From positions 1,426,001-1,490,000 of the forward strand of contig OZ255837.1 of the NCBI GenBank assembly GCA_965277745.1: a stretch of DNA of 64,000 nucleotides. The letters run 5' to 3'. Source of the stretch: G965277745 sp965277745. Lineage in GTDB: Bacteria; Pseudomonadota; Gammaproteobacteria; Cardiobacteriales; Cardiobacteriaceae. Both the position numbers and the translations under genes were made by a program. Positions 43,845 through 53,438 of this stretch are shown one piece after another (position 1 is the first letter of the stretch; each line of letters opens with the position of its first letter). The notes under the pieces were generated by a model, which saw only the letters and a list, made by a program, of their open reading frames with translations, was not told the DNA's origin and searched no databases.

Positions 43845-44279
43845 ATGCCACAGTCGCCCTTCATCCGCCAGGCGCAGTCCCTACTGTCGCTTTACGAACA
43901 AAATTATATCCTGTTTCGTTTGGTGCTTCCGAACCTGCCGCGCGAGGACGGCTGGTTTGTCCTCGAAAGTGCGAACAGGCCGGCGGTGTATGGACATCGG
44001 CTGTCGAGACATCCGTATACCAGCGAATGGCTGCTCGGTCATTTTTATCCGCCCAGAGAACGTCCGTTCAGGCCTGATGACATCATCCGTGTTTATCACG
44101 ATGTACGCCTTGCCGAAGCGCTCGTGCAAAAGCAGGTGTCGGTCAAGCAAGCACGACAGCACAAGCTCGCGCGCAACCGCGCCTTGGCGGAATGGTTGGA
44201 ATACTGTCATCGCCACAGGTATCGCCTCGCCCGGCAAGCGGATATGACGGCGCTGCCGCCTGTCGAGGTGCTGGTTTGA
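43845..44279 (+). CDS. DUF1249 (YqiB-like) protein
   Basis: A 144-residue protein of the DUF1249 family, related to E. coli YqiB. The alignment-like features are an N-terminal SLLSLYEQNYILFRLVLP, a central IIRVYHDVRLAEALV and a C-terminal AEWLEYCHRH. The molecular function is unknown. Starts at 43806 (TTG), 43830 and 43845 (ATG) are all in frame and none has a good ribosome site; 43845 gives the family-like N-terminus. It runs into the PqiA-like gene, so the two may be co-expressed. Confidence 0.75.
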   Translation: MPQSPFIRQAQSLLSLYEQNYILFRLVLPNLPREDGWFVLESANRPAVYGHRLSRHPYTSEWLLGHFYPPRERPFRPDDIIRVYHDVRLAEALVQKQVSVKQARQHKLARNRALAEWLEYCHRHRYRLARQADMTALPPVEVLV

Positions 44280-44296
44280 TCGGGTATCCGAAGACC

Positions 44297-44785
44297 ATGA
44301 CCCGTTGGCGGATGGGTATGCTGCTGCTGTTGATCGTCGGCGTGGCCTGCCTAGTCTGTGGTGTCTTGCTCCCGATACTGACGGTGGAAAAACTGCTGAT
44401 CGTGAAAAACACTTTCAGCGTCCTTTCCGGGATCGGCGAACTGTTCGCTGACAAGACCTTCGCGCTCGCTCTGCTTCTTTTGTTTTTCAGCGTTCTCTTT
44501 CCATTCGTGAAATTGCTGGTGATGGCGGCCTATGTGCTGCGTTATCCGTCTCTTGGCGCGGGCTTGGTGCAATGGCAGCGCCGCCTCGGAAAAGTGGCGA
44601 AGTTTTCCATGCTCGACGTGTTTGTCGTCGCCCTGATGCTGATGATCCTGAAGCTCGGCTGGCTGGTGGAAGTACGCATTCACGGTGGTCTCTATTGGTT
44701 CGCGACCGCAGTGGTGATTTCCCTGCTCGCGGAACTCGCGATCGCACGCGACATTTCTCTGCGTAGGGCAGGTGATGCCGATTGA
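44297..44785 (+). CDS. paraquat-inducible protein A-like membrane protein (single domain)
   Basis: A 162-residue inner-membrane protein with four hydrophobic segments, matching one PqiA domain (for example VACLVCGVLLPILTVEKLLI, then SVLSGIGELFADKTFALALL). Full PqiA/YebS proteins have two such domains and work with MCE proteins in lipid transport between membranes; here only one is present and no MCE gene is adjacent. An alternative TTG start at 44276, preceded by GAGGTG, would add seven residues and overlap the DUF1249 stop. Function is inferred from family only. Confidence 0.75.
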   Translation: MTRWRMGMLLLLIVGVACLVCGVLLPILTVEKLLIVKNTFSVLSGIGELFADKTFALALLLLFFSVLFPFVKLLVMAAYVLRYPSLGAGLVQWQRRLGKVAKFSMLDVFVVALMLMILKLGWLVEVRIHGGLYWFATAVVISLLAELAIARDISLRRAGDAD

Positions 44786-45174
44786 CAGTTGTCCTAGCGA
44801 CTTTCTCGTCGACTCGCCGCAAAATCGTGTCTACGCCGACAAGCGGGGGGCGCCCGCTTTCGTCTTCCCTGTGCTTCTCTCGCTTATGCGCTGCTGTTTT
44901 CGATGAGGCGCGCCGGCTATCCTTGCCCTATCGCCGGCGCGAAGGCAAGCGATCGGGGCGGCTGGCGGTACGGTCTCTTCCCAGACGGAAGTTTCCGGCG
45001 CGATGATCGCGGGTCATCCGCTTGATGATTCGCTTGTCCGATCGGGCAAGTCGAAGCGACGTGATAAGAAGAATCGCGAGGCATCGAGAGAAAGCGCGTG
45101 TTTTGTCTTTATCACAGGCTTGTCGTACCATGTTTGCGAATAATGCATGAATTCCAACTATATCACGAGGCGAA
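44786..45174. other. gene-free stretch upstream of acnA
   Basis: About 390 bases, mostly G/C-rich with no protein pattern. The last 60 bases hold TTGTCG and AATAAT near 45120-45144, but their spacing (13 bases) is too short for a confident promoter. CGAGGCGA is the likely ribosome site of acnA. Confidence 0.35.
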
Positions 45175-47823
45175 ATGAACAACCCGAACAAGACCGAAAC
45201 CCTCCGCGTCAACGGCGCCCTCTTCACTTACTATCCGTTGACTTCCGTCGTCGCTGGCGATCATTTGGCCACGCTGCCGTATGCGATCAAGATCCTGCTC
45301 GAGAATCTGCTGCGTCACTTTGACGGGGAATCGGTAGGCGAGAACGATGTCAAGGCATTGGCCGACTGGGCGCCGGGAAAATTGCGGGAAAAGGAGATTG
45401 CCTTCACGCCAAGCCGTGTTCTCCTGCAAGATTTCACCGGCGTGCCATGCGTCGTCGATCTCGCGGCGATGCGCGATGCCATGCGAAATTTTGGCGGCGA
45501 CGCGAAGAAAATCAATCCCCAGGTGCCGGTCGATTTGGTGATCGATCACTCCGTGCAAGTAGATTATTTTGGCCGTCCAGAGGCCCTCGAAAAAAATGCC
45601 CAAAAAGAATTCGAACGCAATTACGAACGCTATCGTTTTCTGCGCTGGGGGCAAAAAGCTTTCGACCGTTTTCGCGTCGTGCCGCCGGATACCGGTATCG
45701 TCCATCAGGTCAATCTGGAATATCTGGCGCAGGTCGTCTTCCAGTCCGCGAACGGCGATGAAACGCTCGTCTATCCGGACAGTCTGGTTGGCACCGATTC
45801 ACACACCACGATGGTCAACGCCCTCGGCGTCCTCGGTTGGGGCGTCGGCGGGATCGAGGCCGAAGCGGCGATGCTCGGACAGCCGATCAGCATGTTGGTT
45901 CCGGATGTCGTTGGTTTCGAACTGACCGGCAAGCTGCAACCGGGGGTGACGGCGACCGATCTCGTCCTGACCGTCACACAAATGCTGCGTCAACTCGGCG
46001 TGGTCGGTAAATTCGTCGAATTTTACGGCGACGGCCTCGCCGATTTACCGCTCGCCGACCGCGCGACGATCGCCAACATGGCGCCGGAATACGGGGCGAC
46101 CTGTGGCATTTTCCCGATCGACGACGTGACGCTGGAGTATCTGCACTTGACCGGCCGCAGTGACGAATCGATCGAACTGACCCGCACATACGCCAAGGCC
46201 CAGGGCATGTGGCGGGAACGAGGCGCTCGTCCCTGCTACACGACCACCTTGACGCTCGACATGGCGACCGTGGTACCGTCGGTTGCCGGTCCGAAGCGCC
46301 CGCAGGATCGCATCGACCTCGTCGATCTCGGCAAGAAAGCTACCCAACTGCTGGCGCAACCGCGTAAATCCGTTGCGGTGACGATCGACGATGAAACGTT
46401 TACCCTGGAAGACGGCGCAGTGGTGATCAACGCGATCACCAGTTGCACCAATACTTCCAACCCGTCGGTGTTGCTCGCTGCCGGGCTGCTCGCCAAGAAA
46501 GCGGTGGAAAAAGGACTGAAACGCAAGCCGTGGTGCAAGACTTCTCTCGCCCCGGGTTCGCAGGTAGTCACCGATTATCTCCACAAAGCCGGTCTCGTGG
46601 TCTATCTCGAAGCGCTTGGCTTTTATGTTGTCGGCTACGGTTGCACCACCTGCATCGGAAATTCCGGCCCGCTGCCCGAGGCGATTGGCGCCGCCATCAA
46701 TCGTCACGATTTGACGGTGGCCGCAGTGCTTTCCGGTAACCGTAATTTCGAAGGTCGCGTCCATGCCAAGGTAAAGATGAATTTTCTCGCTTCGCCGCCC
46801 TTGGTCGTTGCCTATTCCCTGCTCGGTAGCGTATGCAAGGATATCACCACCGAGCCACTTGGGCGTAACGACAAAGGTGAAGCAATCTATTTGAAAGACG
46901 TCTGGCCGACGCCGCAAGAAATTCATCGCGAACTTTCCGCCATCGAGCGCGATATGTTCGTCAAGGGCTATGCCGATCTCTTCGAAGGCCCGGATCGATG
47001 GCGGAATATCGAGGTAGAGGCGTCGCAGAGCTATCATTGGGATGACACCTCCACCTACATCAAAAATCCACCTTATTTCAAAAACATGGCGAAAGAAGCG
47101 CCTTCCGAACTGGCGCGGATCAAGGACGCTCGCGTCCTCGTTCGTCTTGGCGATTCGATTACGACCGACCATATTTCCCCGGCGGGTGCCTTCAAACCCG
47201 ATACACCGGCCGGCAAATTTCTCCTCGCTCGCGGTGTCGAGGCGAAGGACTTCAATTCCTATGGCTCGCGCCGTGGCAACGACGATATCATGGTGCGCGG
47301 TACTTTCGCCAACATCCGTCTGCGTAACGAAATCGCCCCGGGTACGGAAGGCGGCTGGACGACCAACTACCTAAACGGCAAGGTGGAGACTATCTACGAT
47401 GCCGCGATGGCCTACCGGGAGGCCGGTGTGGCGCTGATCGTCATCGCCGGAAAGGAATACGGTACCGGTTCGTCACGCGATTGGGCGGCCAAAGGCACGA
47501 TACTGCTCGGTGTCAAAGCCGTCATCGCCGAAAGTTTCGAACGAATCCATCGTTCCAACCTGGTTGGCATGGGTGTGCTTCCGGTGCAATTCAAGGATGG
47601 GGAAAGCCGTGACAGCCTAGGACTCAAGGGAGACGAACGTTTTACCTTCGAGGCGCTTACGAGCGGCGCGAAATCCTTGCAGGTCGTGGCGAAATCACCC
47701 GATGGTGCAGAGAAAAGCTTTTCCGTCAAGATACGCATCGACACACCCAAGGAGTGGGCATACTATCGAAACAACGGTATCTTGCAGTATGTTTTGCGGC
47801 AGTTGAACAAAAACGCCGCTTGA
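45175..47823 (+). CDS. acnA: aconitate hydratase A
   Basis: An 882-residue aconitase of the AcnA/IRP1 type, interconverting citrate and isocitrate in the TCA cycle. Cluster-ligand cysteines lie in AITSCTNTSNPSVL and in GYGCTTCIGNSGPLPE. Substrate-site segments include VGTDSHTTMVNALGVLGWGV, and the swivel domain has GSSRDWAAKGTILLGVKAV. The length is complete and continuous. It stands alone, with an IS element starting about 260 bases downstream. It needs Fe-S assembly, to which ApbC in this window could contribute. Confidence 0.97.
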   Translation: MNNPNKTETLRVNGALFTYYPLTSVVAGDHLATLPYAIKILLENLLRHFDGESVGENDVKALADWAPGKLREKEIAFTPSRVLLQDFTGVPCVVDLAAMRDAMRNFGGDAKKINPQVPVDLVIDHSVQVDYFGRPEALEKNAQKEFERNYERYRFLRWGQKAFDRFRVVPPDTGIVHQVNLEYLAQVVFQSANGDETLVYPDSLVGTDSHTTMVNALGVLGWGVGGIEAEAAMLGQPISMLVPDVVGFELTGKLQPGVTATDLVLTVTQMLRQLGVVGKFVEFYGDGLADLPLADRATIANMAPEYGATCGIFPIDDVTLEYLHLTGRSDESIELTRTYAKAQGMWRERGARPCYTTTLTLDMATVVPSVAGPKRPQDRIDLVDLGKKATQLLAQPRKSVAVTIDDETFTLEDGAVVINAITSCTNTSNPSVLLAAGLLAKKAVEKGLKRKPWCKTSLAPGSQVVTDYLHKAGLVVYLEALGFYVVGYGCTTCIGNSGPLPEAIGAAINRHDLTVAAVLSGNRNFEGRVHAKVKMNFLASPPLVVAYSLLGSVCKDITTEPLGRNDKGEAIYLKDVWPTPQEIHRELSAIERDMFVKGYADLFEGPDRWRNIEVEASQSYHWDDTSTYIKNPPYFKNMAKEAPSELARIKDARVLVRLGDSITTDHISPAGAFKPDTPAGKFLLARGVEAKDFNSYGSRRGNDDIMVRGTFANIRLRNEIAPGTEGGWTTNYLNGKVETIYDAAMAYREAGVALIVIAGKEYGTGSSRDWAAKGTILLGVKAVIAESFERIHRSNLVGMGVLPVQFKDGESRDSLGLKGDERFTFEALTSGAKSLQVVAKSPDGAEKSFSVKIRIDTPKEWAYYRNNGILQYVLRQLNKNAA

Positions 47824-48083
47824 CGCTGACGGCACCTCAACAGGCAGAAGCTTGCCGGAAATTTTTTTGGGGGAACAAAACATTTCCGCTTCACGCCGCG
47901 CGCGTTGCTCAAGGTGCGGGAAGATTACGGCGCAACTCGCCTTTTCCGCTTAAGCCGTGTATGCCTTTCGCGGGGCGGTTCTGACCGCTGTTTTCGCGCT
48001 GATCTGCCTGGCAATTAAGCGATTTCGTCTCTGGAAAAGGGAAGACGACAACGCCTGCGCATGCCTGTGTTCGTCTTCGCTAA

Positions 48084-49240
48084 GGAACCTGCGAATAAGT
48101 CCGCAGCATGAGACAATCAATACTCTGATGTTCTGAGGACTATCCATGGATCACCAACTCTCCTTCGCTGACAGCGAGTTCAACAACAAGCGTCGCCAAA
48201 CCCGCAAAGAGAAGTTTCTCGGTCGCATGGAAAAACTGATTCCCTGGCAGCGACTTGAGTCAGTGATTGATCCTCACTATCCAAAGGCCGGTAAGGGTCG
48301 CAAGCCTTATCCATTACCAACCATGCTGCGCATCCACTGCATGCAGCAGTGGTATAGCATGAGCGATCCAGCCATGGAGGATGCGCTCTATGAAATCGCC
48401 TCTATGCGCTTGTTTGCAGGCCTCTCCCTGGATGGCGCGATACCCGATCACACCACCATCATGAACTTCCGCCATCTACTGGAACGGCATGGCTTAGCTC
48501 GCCAAATATTCAACGAGGTCAGCACCTGGCTGAGCGAAGCTGGCGTGCTGATAAAAGAAGGAACACTGCTGGATGCGACTATTATCGAAGCCCCCAGTTC
48601 CACCAAGAATAAAGCTGGTGAGCGTGATCCTGAGATGCACCAGACCAAGAAGGGTAATCAATGGCACTTCGGTATGAAAGCCCATATCGGTGTTGATGCC
48701 AGAACAGGGTTGACGCACAGCTTCACCACTACCGCTGCTAATGAGCATGATCTCAACCAAGCTGAACACCTTCTTCACGGCGAAGAAGGCTTTATCTTCG
48801 CTGATAGTGGTTATCGTGGCGCAGATAATCGTGAAGAGCTCGAAGAAGTGGAGGCCGACTGGCACATTGCTGAAATCCCTAGCAAGGTCAAAGAGCTGAA
48901 AAACATCCACGAATCAATAAGGTCCAATTGAAGACCGAGTACCTGAAAGCCAGTATCCGCGCCAAGGTTGAGCATCCGTTCCGGATTATCAAATGCCAGT
49001 TTGGCTTTACCAAGGCTCGTTATCGCGGATTGATGAAGAACGACAGCAAGCTGGCCATGCTGTTCGCGTTAGCGAATGTCGTGCGCGTGGATCAGATGCT
49101 GCGAGCGTAGTACAAGTCCGTCTGTATGCTGATGAATCGGCATACAGGCGGTAAGAAACGACCAATAATCGCGCGGCTAAGCCGTAAATGCAGCTTGATC
49201 GTCGGAATGAGTTAGAAGACGAGACTTATTCGCAGGTTCC
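48084..49240 (+). mobile_element. IS5-family insertion sequence with intact ends
   Basis: The 1157-bp element is bounded by perfect 18-bp inverted repeats (GGAACCTGCGAATAAGTC at 48084-48101 and its complement at 49223-49240). It is flanked by CTAA at 48080-48083 and 49241-49244, the four-base target duplication typical of IS5. It sits in non-coding DNA between acnA and the symporter, so it interrupts no recognisable gene. Confidence 0.95.
48146..49110 (+). pseudogene. IS5-family transposase with a one-base frameshift
   Basis: The frame from 48146 has the IS5 DDE features GTLLDATIIEAPSSTKN, KKGNQWHFGMKAHIGVD and ANEHDLNQAEHLL. It breaks after IPSKVKELK at a run of five A (about 48899-48903). 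The C-terminal part, with the catalytic-glutamate region KVEHPFRIIKCQFGFTKARY, continues in the next frame to 49110. One extra A would restore a protein of 321 residues, a normal IS5 size. The run is not a canonical slippery heptamer in frame, so this copy is probably inactive unless the base is a sequencing error. Confidence 0.88.
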
Positions 49241-49300
49241 CTAAAACGCCTTCGGACAAGGGGGCGAGTGGAAAAGAAAATACGCGGAAAGATGGCTGAG

Positions 49301-50581
49301 CTACTCAGGCCCCGGCACGACTGCATTGACTTCCTTTTCGGTGCGTCCGATCACGAGCGCACACATGCAATCGCCCAAGACATTGATACTGGTTCTCGCC
49401 ATATCGAGAATGCGATCGATGCCGGCCACTATGGCAAGGCCGTCGAGTGGCAATCCGGCGCTGGACAACACCATCGACAGCATGATCAGCCCGGCGCCCG
49501 GCATGCCTGCGGTACCGATCGATGCCAGTGTCGTGGTGAAGACGATGGTGAAATAGTGCGCGGCATCGAGGTCGATTCCATAGGCCTCTGCGATAAAAAT
49601 CGCACATACTCCCTGATAGATGGCGCTACCATCCATGTTGATTGTCGCCCCTATGGGAAGAACGAAATTCGTGATGCGGCTCGACACGCCGAGGTTGCGA
49701 TGGCAGGAAGAAATCGACAGTGGCAGGGTGCCGTAGCTACTGGTCGAGACAAAAGCGAAGGCCCAGGGTTCGGCACAGGCTTTGAAAAAACGGAGTGGCG
49801 AGACTTTACCGAGGAAGGTTGTCAGAGACCCGATGACGAAGAAAGCGTGGATCAGGGAAGCGACATAAGCAGCGAGGATCACCTTGAAAAGCGGCAGCAG
49901 CACGTGTAAGCCGAATTTTCCCGCCACCCATGCCATCAACGCGAACACACCGATCGGCGCGACTTTCATCACCATCGCGGTGAGTGTGAACATCACCTCC
50001 GCCGCGCTTTCAAAAAACACGCGCACTGGTTTCCCTTTCTCGCCGGCGAGTTTGATGGCGATGCCAAAGAGCAAAGCGAACATAATGATCTGCAAAATTT
50101 GGCCACTAGCCATGGAATCGATCGGATTGGTGGGTACCACGGCGACCAAGGTGTTCATGAAGTTGGCGAGTAGGCCGCCGGTTTGCTCGGTCTGTGTGCT
50201 GCCGATTTCTGGAATGGCGACATCAAGGCCACTGCCCGGCGAAATCAAGTTGGCGACGATCAGGCCAATCGAGACGGCAAATACGGTAGTTGCCAGATAC
50301 AGGATCAAGGTGCGTGCGGCGATACGGCCCATACCGGTGAATCCTTCTTCCATGCTGACGATGCCCATGACCAGGGAACAAAAGATCAGGGGAACGACCA
50401 GCATTTTGATCAAATTGATGAAAATTGTGCCGATCGGCTTGAGAACGGTGCCGGTAAGGGTGCCGTCCCCGGCGATGGTGCCGACGATAAGACCAAGGAG
50501 CATGGCCATGAAAATCTGTTGCCAGAGAGGGATCTTTTTCATCACGGAAGCCTGCGTGCTTGTTGGAGTCTCGTCAACCAT
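49301..50581 (-). CDS. sodium/proton:dicarboxylate or glutamate symporter (DAACS family)
   Basis: A 426-residue symporter. The substrate-binding serine-rich loop is FVSTSSYGTLPLSIS, the sodium-site motif GATINMDGSAIYQGV, and the second hairpin MPGAGLIMLSMVLSSAGLPL. Around eight membrane segments and two hairpins are apparent. The family takes up glutamate, aspartate, succinate, fumarate or serine; the exact substrate is not decided, but C4-dicarboxylate uptake would fit with the fumarate reductase at the right end. The N-terminal start is uncertain: MKKIPLW (50542) is an alternative. It lies between two insertion sequences. Confidence 0.88.
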   Translation of the reverse strand: MVDETPTSTQASVMKKIPLWQQIFMAMLLGLIVGTIAGDGTLTGTVLKPIGTIFINLIKMLVVPLIFCSLVMGIVSMEEGFTGMGRIAARTLILYLATTVFAVSIGLIVANLISPGSGLDVAIPEIGSTQTEQTGGLLANFMNTLVAVVPTNPIDSMASGQILQIIMFALLFGIAIKLAGEKGKPVRVFFESAAEVMFTLTAMVMKVAPIGVFALMAWVAGKFGLHVLLPLFKVILAAYVASLIHAFFVIGSLTTFLGKVSPLRFFKACAEPWAFAFVSTSSYGTLPLSISSCHRNLGVSSRITNFVLPIGATINMDGSAIYQGVCAIFIAEAYGIDLDAAHYFTIVFTTTLASIGTAGMPGAGLIMLSMVLSSAGLPLDGLAIVAGIDRILDMARTSINVLGDCMCALVIGRTEKEVNAVVPGPE

Positions 50582-50648
50582 AGCAGAGAATGTATGGGCA
50601 GGGATAATTATTTCTGCTCGGATAAAAGCGAAGATGTAAAGAATGAGA

Positions 50649-51793
50649 CTTAATCTGACATTTTTGATAAAATCGAGTCAAAAGGAGTCAGATTATGACG
50701 AATATTGAAATGAAGATAATCAAGCCCAAAGTTGGCCTTTTGGAGTTGGCAAAACAATTGGGTAGTGTGTCACAAGCATGCAAAACGATGGGCTACAGCC
50801 GAGATAGTTTTTATCGTTTTAAACGTTTATACGAAAATGGTGGTGAAGACGCGCTGCGAGAAATCAGCCGTAAGAAACCGGTGGTGAAGAATCGTGTTCC
50901 TGAGCATGTAGAACGTGCAGTAATTGATATAGCGATAGACAATCCTGCGCTAGGACAATTACGTGCCTCACAAGAGTTGTTAAAACGAGGCATTGTGGTG
51001 TCATCTGGTGGTGTTCGATCGATCTGGTTACGCCATGACCTTGAGACCATGAAAAAGCGCCTGAAAGCGTTGGAGTCTCGTTCGGCTCAAGAAGGTATTT
51101 TACTGACCGAGGAACAGCTTGCAGCGCTTGAGAAAGCCAAATCGCAACGCGAAGCCCATGGAGAAATTCAAACGCACCACCCTGGATACCTTGGGGCACA
51201 GGATACGTATTTTGTCGGTACCATGAAAGGTGTTGGGCGTATTTATCAGCAGACTTTTATTGATACCTATAGCAAAGCGGCTCTCGCAAAGCTCTATATA
51301 GAGAAATCAGCGATCACAGCAGCTGATATGCTTAATGACCGGGTCATCCCATTTTTTGATGAATGCGAACTCCCCTTGTGTCGTATTCTTACCGACCGGG
51401 GCACTGAGTATTGTGGTAAAGTTGAGAGTCATGCCTATGAGCTTTATTTGGCTACTGAGAACGTTGATCACTCAAAGACCAAGGCCAATAGTCCTCAAAC
51501 GAACGGTATATGTGAGCGTTTTCATAGAACCATGAAAAATGAGTTTTATGATATAGTCTTTCGTAAGAAGATTTATCGTTCGCTAGATGAACTGCAAGTT
51601 GACGTTGATCACTGGATCAGTAAATATAATGAACAGCGTCCACATAGTGGTAAGCACTGTTATGGTAAAACACCGATGCAGACATTTCGTGAGGCAAAGC
51701 ATTTGGCGCTAGAAAAACAAATTCCTAGTGTCGAATTATCTGACAATAACACTCAACGGACAGTTGTTGTTTGATAATGTCTGTCAGATTAAG
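50649..51793 (+). mobile_element. IS481-family insertion sequence
   Basis: A transposase gene is flanked by CTTAATCTGACA (50649-50660) and its complement TGTCAGATTAAG (51782-51793). Inside the ends a second weaker similarity (TTTTGATAAA against TTATCAAAC) continues the inverted repeat. No convincing target duplication was found outside, so the exact termini may be off by a few bases. Confidence 0.8.
50695..51774 (+). CDS. IS481-family transposase
   Basis: A 359-residue intact transposase. The N-terminal helix-turn-helix lies around LGSVSQACKTMGYSRDSFYR. The integrase-type DDE core has its first Asp at AQDTYFVGTMK, its second at LTDRGTEYC and its Glu in SPQTNGICERFHRTMKNEFY. The C-terminal WISKYNEQRPHSGKHC is typical of IS481/IS3-like enzymes. 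The gene is A/T-richer than its neighbours. AAAGGAG precedes the ATG. No frameshift is seen, so this copy could be active. Confidence 0.93.
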   Translation: MTNIEMKIIKPKVGLLELAKQLGSVSQACKTMGYSRDSFYRFKRLYENGGEDALREISRKKPVVKNRVPEHVERAVIDIAIDNPALGQLRASQELLKRGIVVSSGGVRSIWLRHDLETMKKRLKALESRSAQEGILLTEEQLAALEKAKSQREAHGEIQTHHPGYLGAQDTYFVGTMKGVGRIYQQTFIDTYSKAALAKLYIEKSAITAADMLNDRVIPFFDECELPLCRILTDRGTEYCGKVESHAYELYLATENVDHSKTKANSPQTNGICERFHRTMKNEFYDIVFRKKIYRSLDELQVDVDHWISKYNEQRPHSGKHCYGKTPMQTFREAKHLALEKQIPSVELSDNNTQRTVVV

Positions 51794-51858
51794 TTTTGAT
51801 TTCTACAGCGAAGAAAACCGGCGACAGCCTTGTTGTCCCTATCTTCCGGCATCGCGCG

Positions 51859-52680
51859 TCATTTCAGCGTGCCCCACCAAGCGTCCTCTCGATTGACCTG
51901 GCCGGTGGTGAACTGCAAGCTGATTTCACTTTGCAGCAAATAGCTATGAGAGCGTTCGGCGATATGGTTGTCACGGTCGAATCCAGTACGGCAAATATGC
52001 ATCACTGCGCTGTTTTCATCGATTTCCAACCACTTCGCCACAGTTTTGTCGGCGGCGACCGCGGTAATTTTTTCGATCATTTTGTTGGGCGAATTGCCAA
52101 ATAGTGTCCGCAATTGTTCATATAAACCGATCTCGCCGCGCAAGCCACTCAATCCGGCATAGAGCGTGCCATTCAGGTAAGTGATTGTGTAGCCGACAAT
52201 TTTTTTACAATTTGGCGATTTATCCGCCACAAAATGGCGACGTTCCAGACGAATAATCGGCACACCCACCGTCATTCCCATCGTCTGTGCCGTCTTGGCA
52301 TCGGCCATGGTGTCGATCATCGTGATCAATTGGGTTTCAATCGAATCGGGACGAGGCGTTGAAATGGCGACGACGGGATATTCCCTGTGCAGGGCCGTCA
52401 CTGTTTTTTGATCGATGAAAGTGCCTTTCCCCTGTTGTTTGATCAGCAATCCCTCTCGCACCAGGGTATCGATGGCCTGCTTTATCGTACCGCGAGCCAC
52501 GTCGAATTCATTGGTAAGCGCGTGCTCGCCAGGCAATCTATCTCGATAGAGGCCGGAAATGATTCGCTCCACGATCGCGTTTTTTATCTGTAGGTAAAGA
52601 GGCAGATCTTGTTGGTAGAGCAAAGGATCTCCGTTGCTATAAATAATGAATTTGTTGTCGGTGGCGATGAAATATCTCAT
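51859..52680 (-). CDS. GntR-family regulator with UTRA ligand domain
   Basis: A 273-residue regulator. The N-terminal winged helix (YLQIKNAIVERIISGLYRD, PGEHALTNEFDVARGTIKQA, REGLLIKQQGKGTFID) binds DNA. The C-terminal UTRA domain (IIRLERRHFVAD, LYEQLRTLFG, FDRDNHIAERSHSYL) senses a small effector, typically a sugar phosphate. It is the last gene of the PTS/SIS operon and overlaps the SIS gene by about 44 bases, so the start is uncertain by a few codons. It most likely controls this operon in response to the phosphosugar the PTS makes. The AAATGTATAT repeats upstream of the EIIA gene are a candidate operator. Confidence 0.9.
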   Translation of the reverse strand: MRYFIATDNKFIIYSNGDPLLYQQDLPLYLQIKNAIVERIISGLYRDRLPGEHALTNEFDVARGTIKQAIDTLVREGLLIKQQGKGTFIDQKTVTALHREYPVVAISTPRPDSIETQLITMIDTMADAKTAQTMGMTVGVPIIRLERRHFVADKSPNCKKIVGYTITYLNGTLYAGLSGLRGEIGLYEQLRTLFGNSPNKMIEKITAVAADKTVAKWLEIDENSAVMHICRTGFDRDNHIAERSHSYLLQSEISLQFTTGQVNREDAWWGTLK

Positions 52681-53377
52681 CATTGATCGAATGGTTGCCA
52701 TCGATATTCGCACTGGCCAGTACGGGTGGTTTCAGCCCTTTCGCGAGCATTGTTTCGCAAACGATCAAGGAAAGGCAGTTCAGGATCGCAACCCCCATGA
52801 TAGTCGATAACGGCGCCGCTTTTTGCACCATGCCATCAATAGCGATCGAGGCATCACCATAATCACACTGGTTGTCGATGACATGGTCGGCGACATCACA
52901 TAATAGTTTACCGCTCGAGTGCTTGGATTTCACCCGCTTTGCCATCTCAAGACTGGTAATGGCAATTACCTTCACACCTCTTTCCTTGGCGTTCAAAGCG
53001 ATATCGATTCCGACCGGATTACGCCCGGAAACGGAATGTAGCAATAATACATCTTCCGCTTTCATCGGGGAAGCAGCGGCGATTTTTTGTCCAATCCCCT
53101 CGATATTTTCAAAATCCGTTGTCAGTGTCACCGGACGGATATCGAGCATCAGCGAAGGATGAAAAAGCGGATTGAACACAGCCAGTCCGCCGGCACGATA
53201 GGTCGCTTCTTCAGCCACAATCGCGGCGTGACTTGCTCCGAAAACGAATAGAGTATTCCCCTTCATCACCGTTCGTGCCATTAACTGTCCACACTTTTTT
53301 ATCCGCGTTTCATCGCTTTCGAGGCGGACGAGTTTTTGGTGAATTTTTCGTAAATATAAATCGGTCAATTGCGTCAT
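52637..53377 (-). CDS. SIS-domain phosphosugar isomerase-like protein
   Basis: A 246-residue protein with one SIS fold, of the UPF0309 kind. The phosphosugar-binding loop lies in LFVFGASHAAIVAEEATYRA, with LLHSVSGRNPVGIDIALNAKE and KVIAITSLEMAKRV following. SIS proteins isomerise or deaminate sugar phosphates. Here it should act on the product of the adjacent PTS, probably an amino- or keto-sugar phosphate, but the reaction is not decided by sequence. It lies between the EIIC gene and the GntR regulator. Confidence 0.85.
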   Translation of the reverse strand: MTQLTDLYLRKIHQKLVRLESDETRIKKCGQLMARTVMKGNTLFVFGASHAAIVAEEATYRAGGLAVFNPLFHPSLMLDIRPVTLTTDFENIEGIGQKIAAASPMKAEDVLLLHSVSGRNPVGIDIALNAKERGVKVIAITSLEMAKRVKSKHSSGKLLCDVADHVIDNQCDYGDASIAIDGMVQKAAPLSTIMGVAILNCLSLIVCETMLAKGLKPPVLASANIDGNHSINDEIFHRHRQQIHYL

Positions 53378-53438
53378 TGTTTTCTCCCGGGCAGTGGCAA
53401 AGCGCCCGCCCCGATGTCAATCAAAACGATAGCGTTAT

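Noticed and set aside
48895..48910. Programmed -1 frameshift in the IS5-family transposase
   Set aside because: The run is only five A and the in-frame heptamer is not of the X XXY YYZ type; a plain deletion or sequencing error is simpler.
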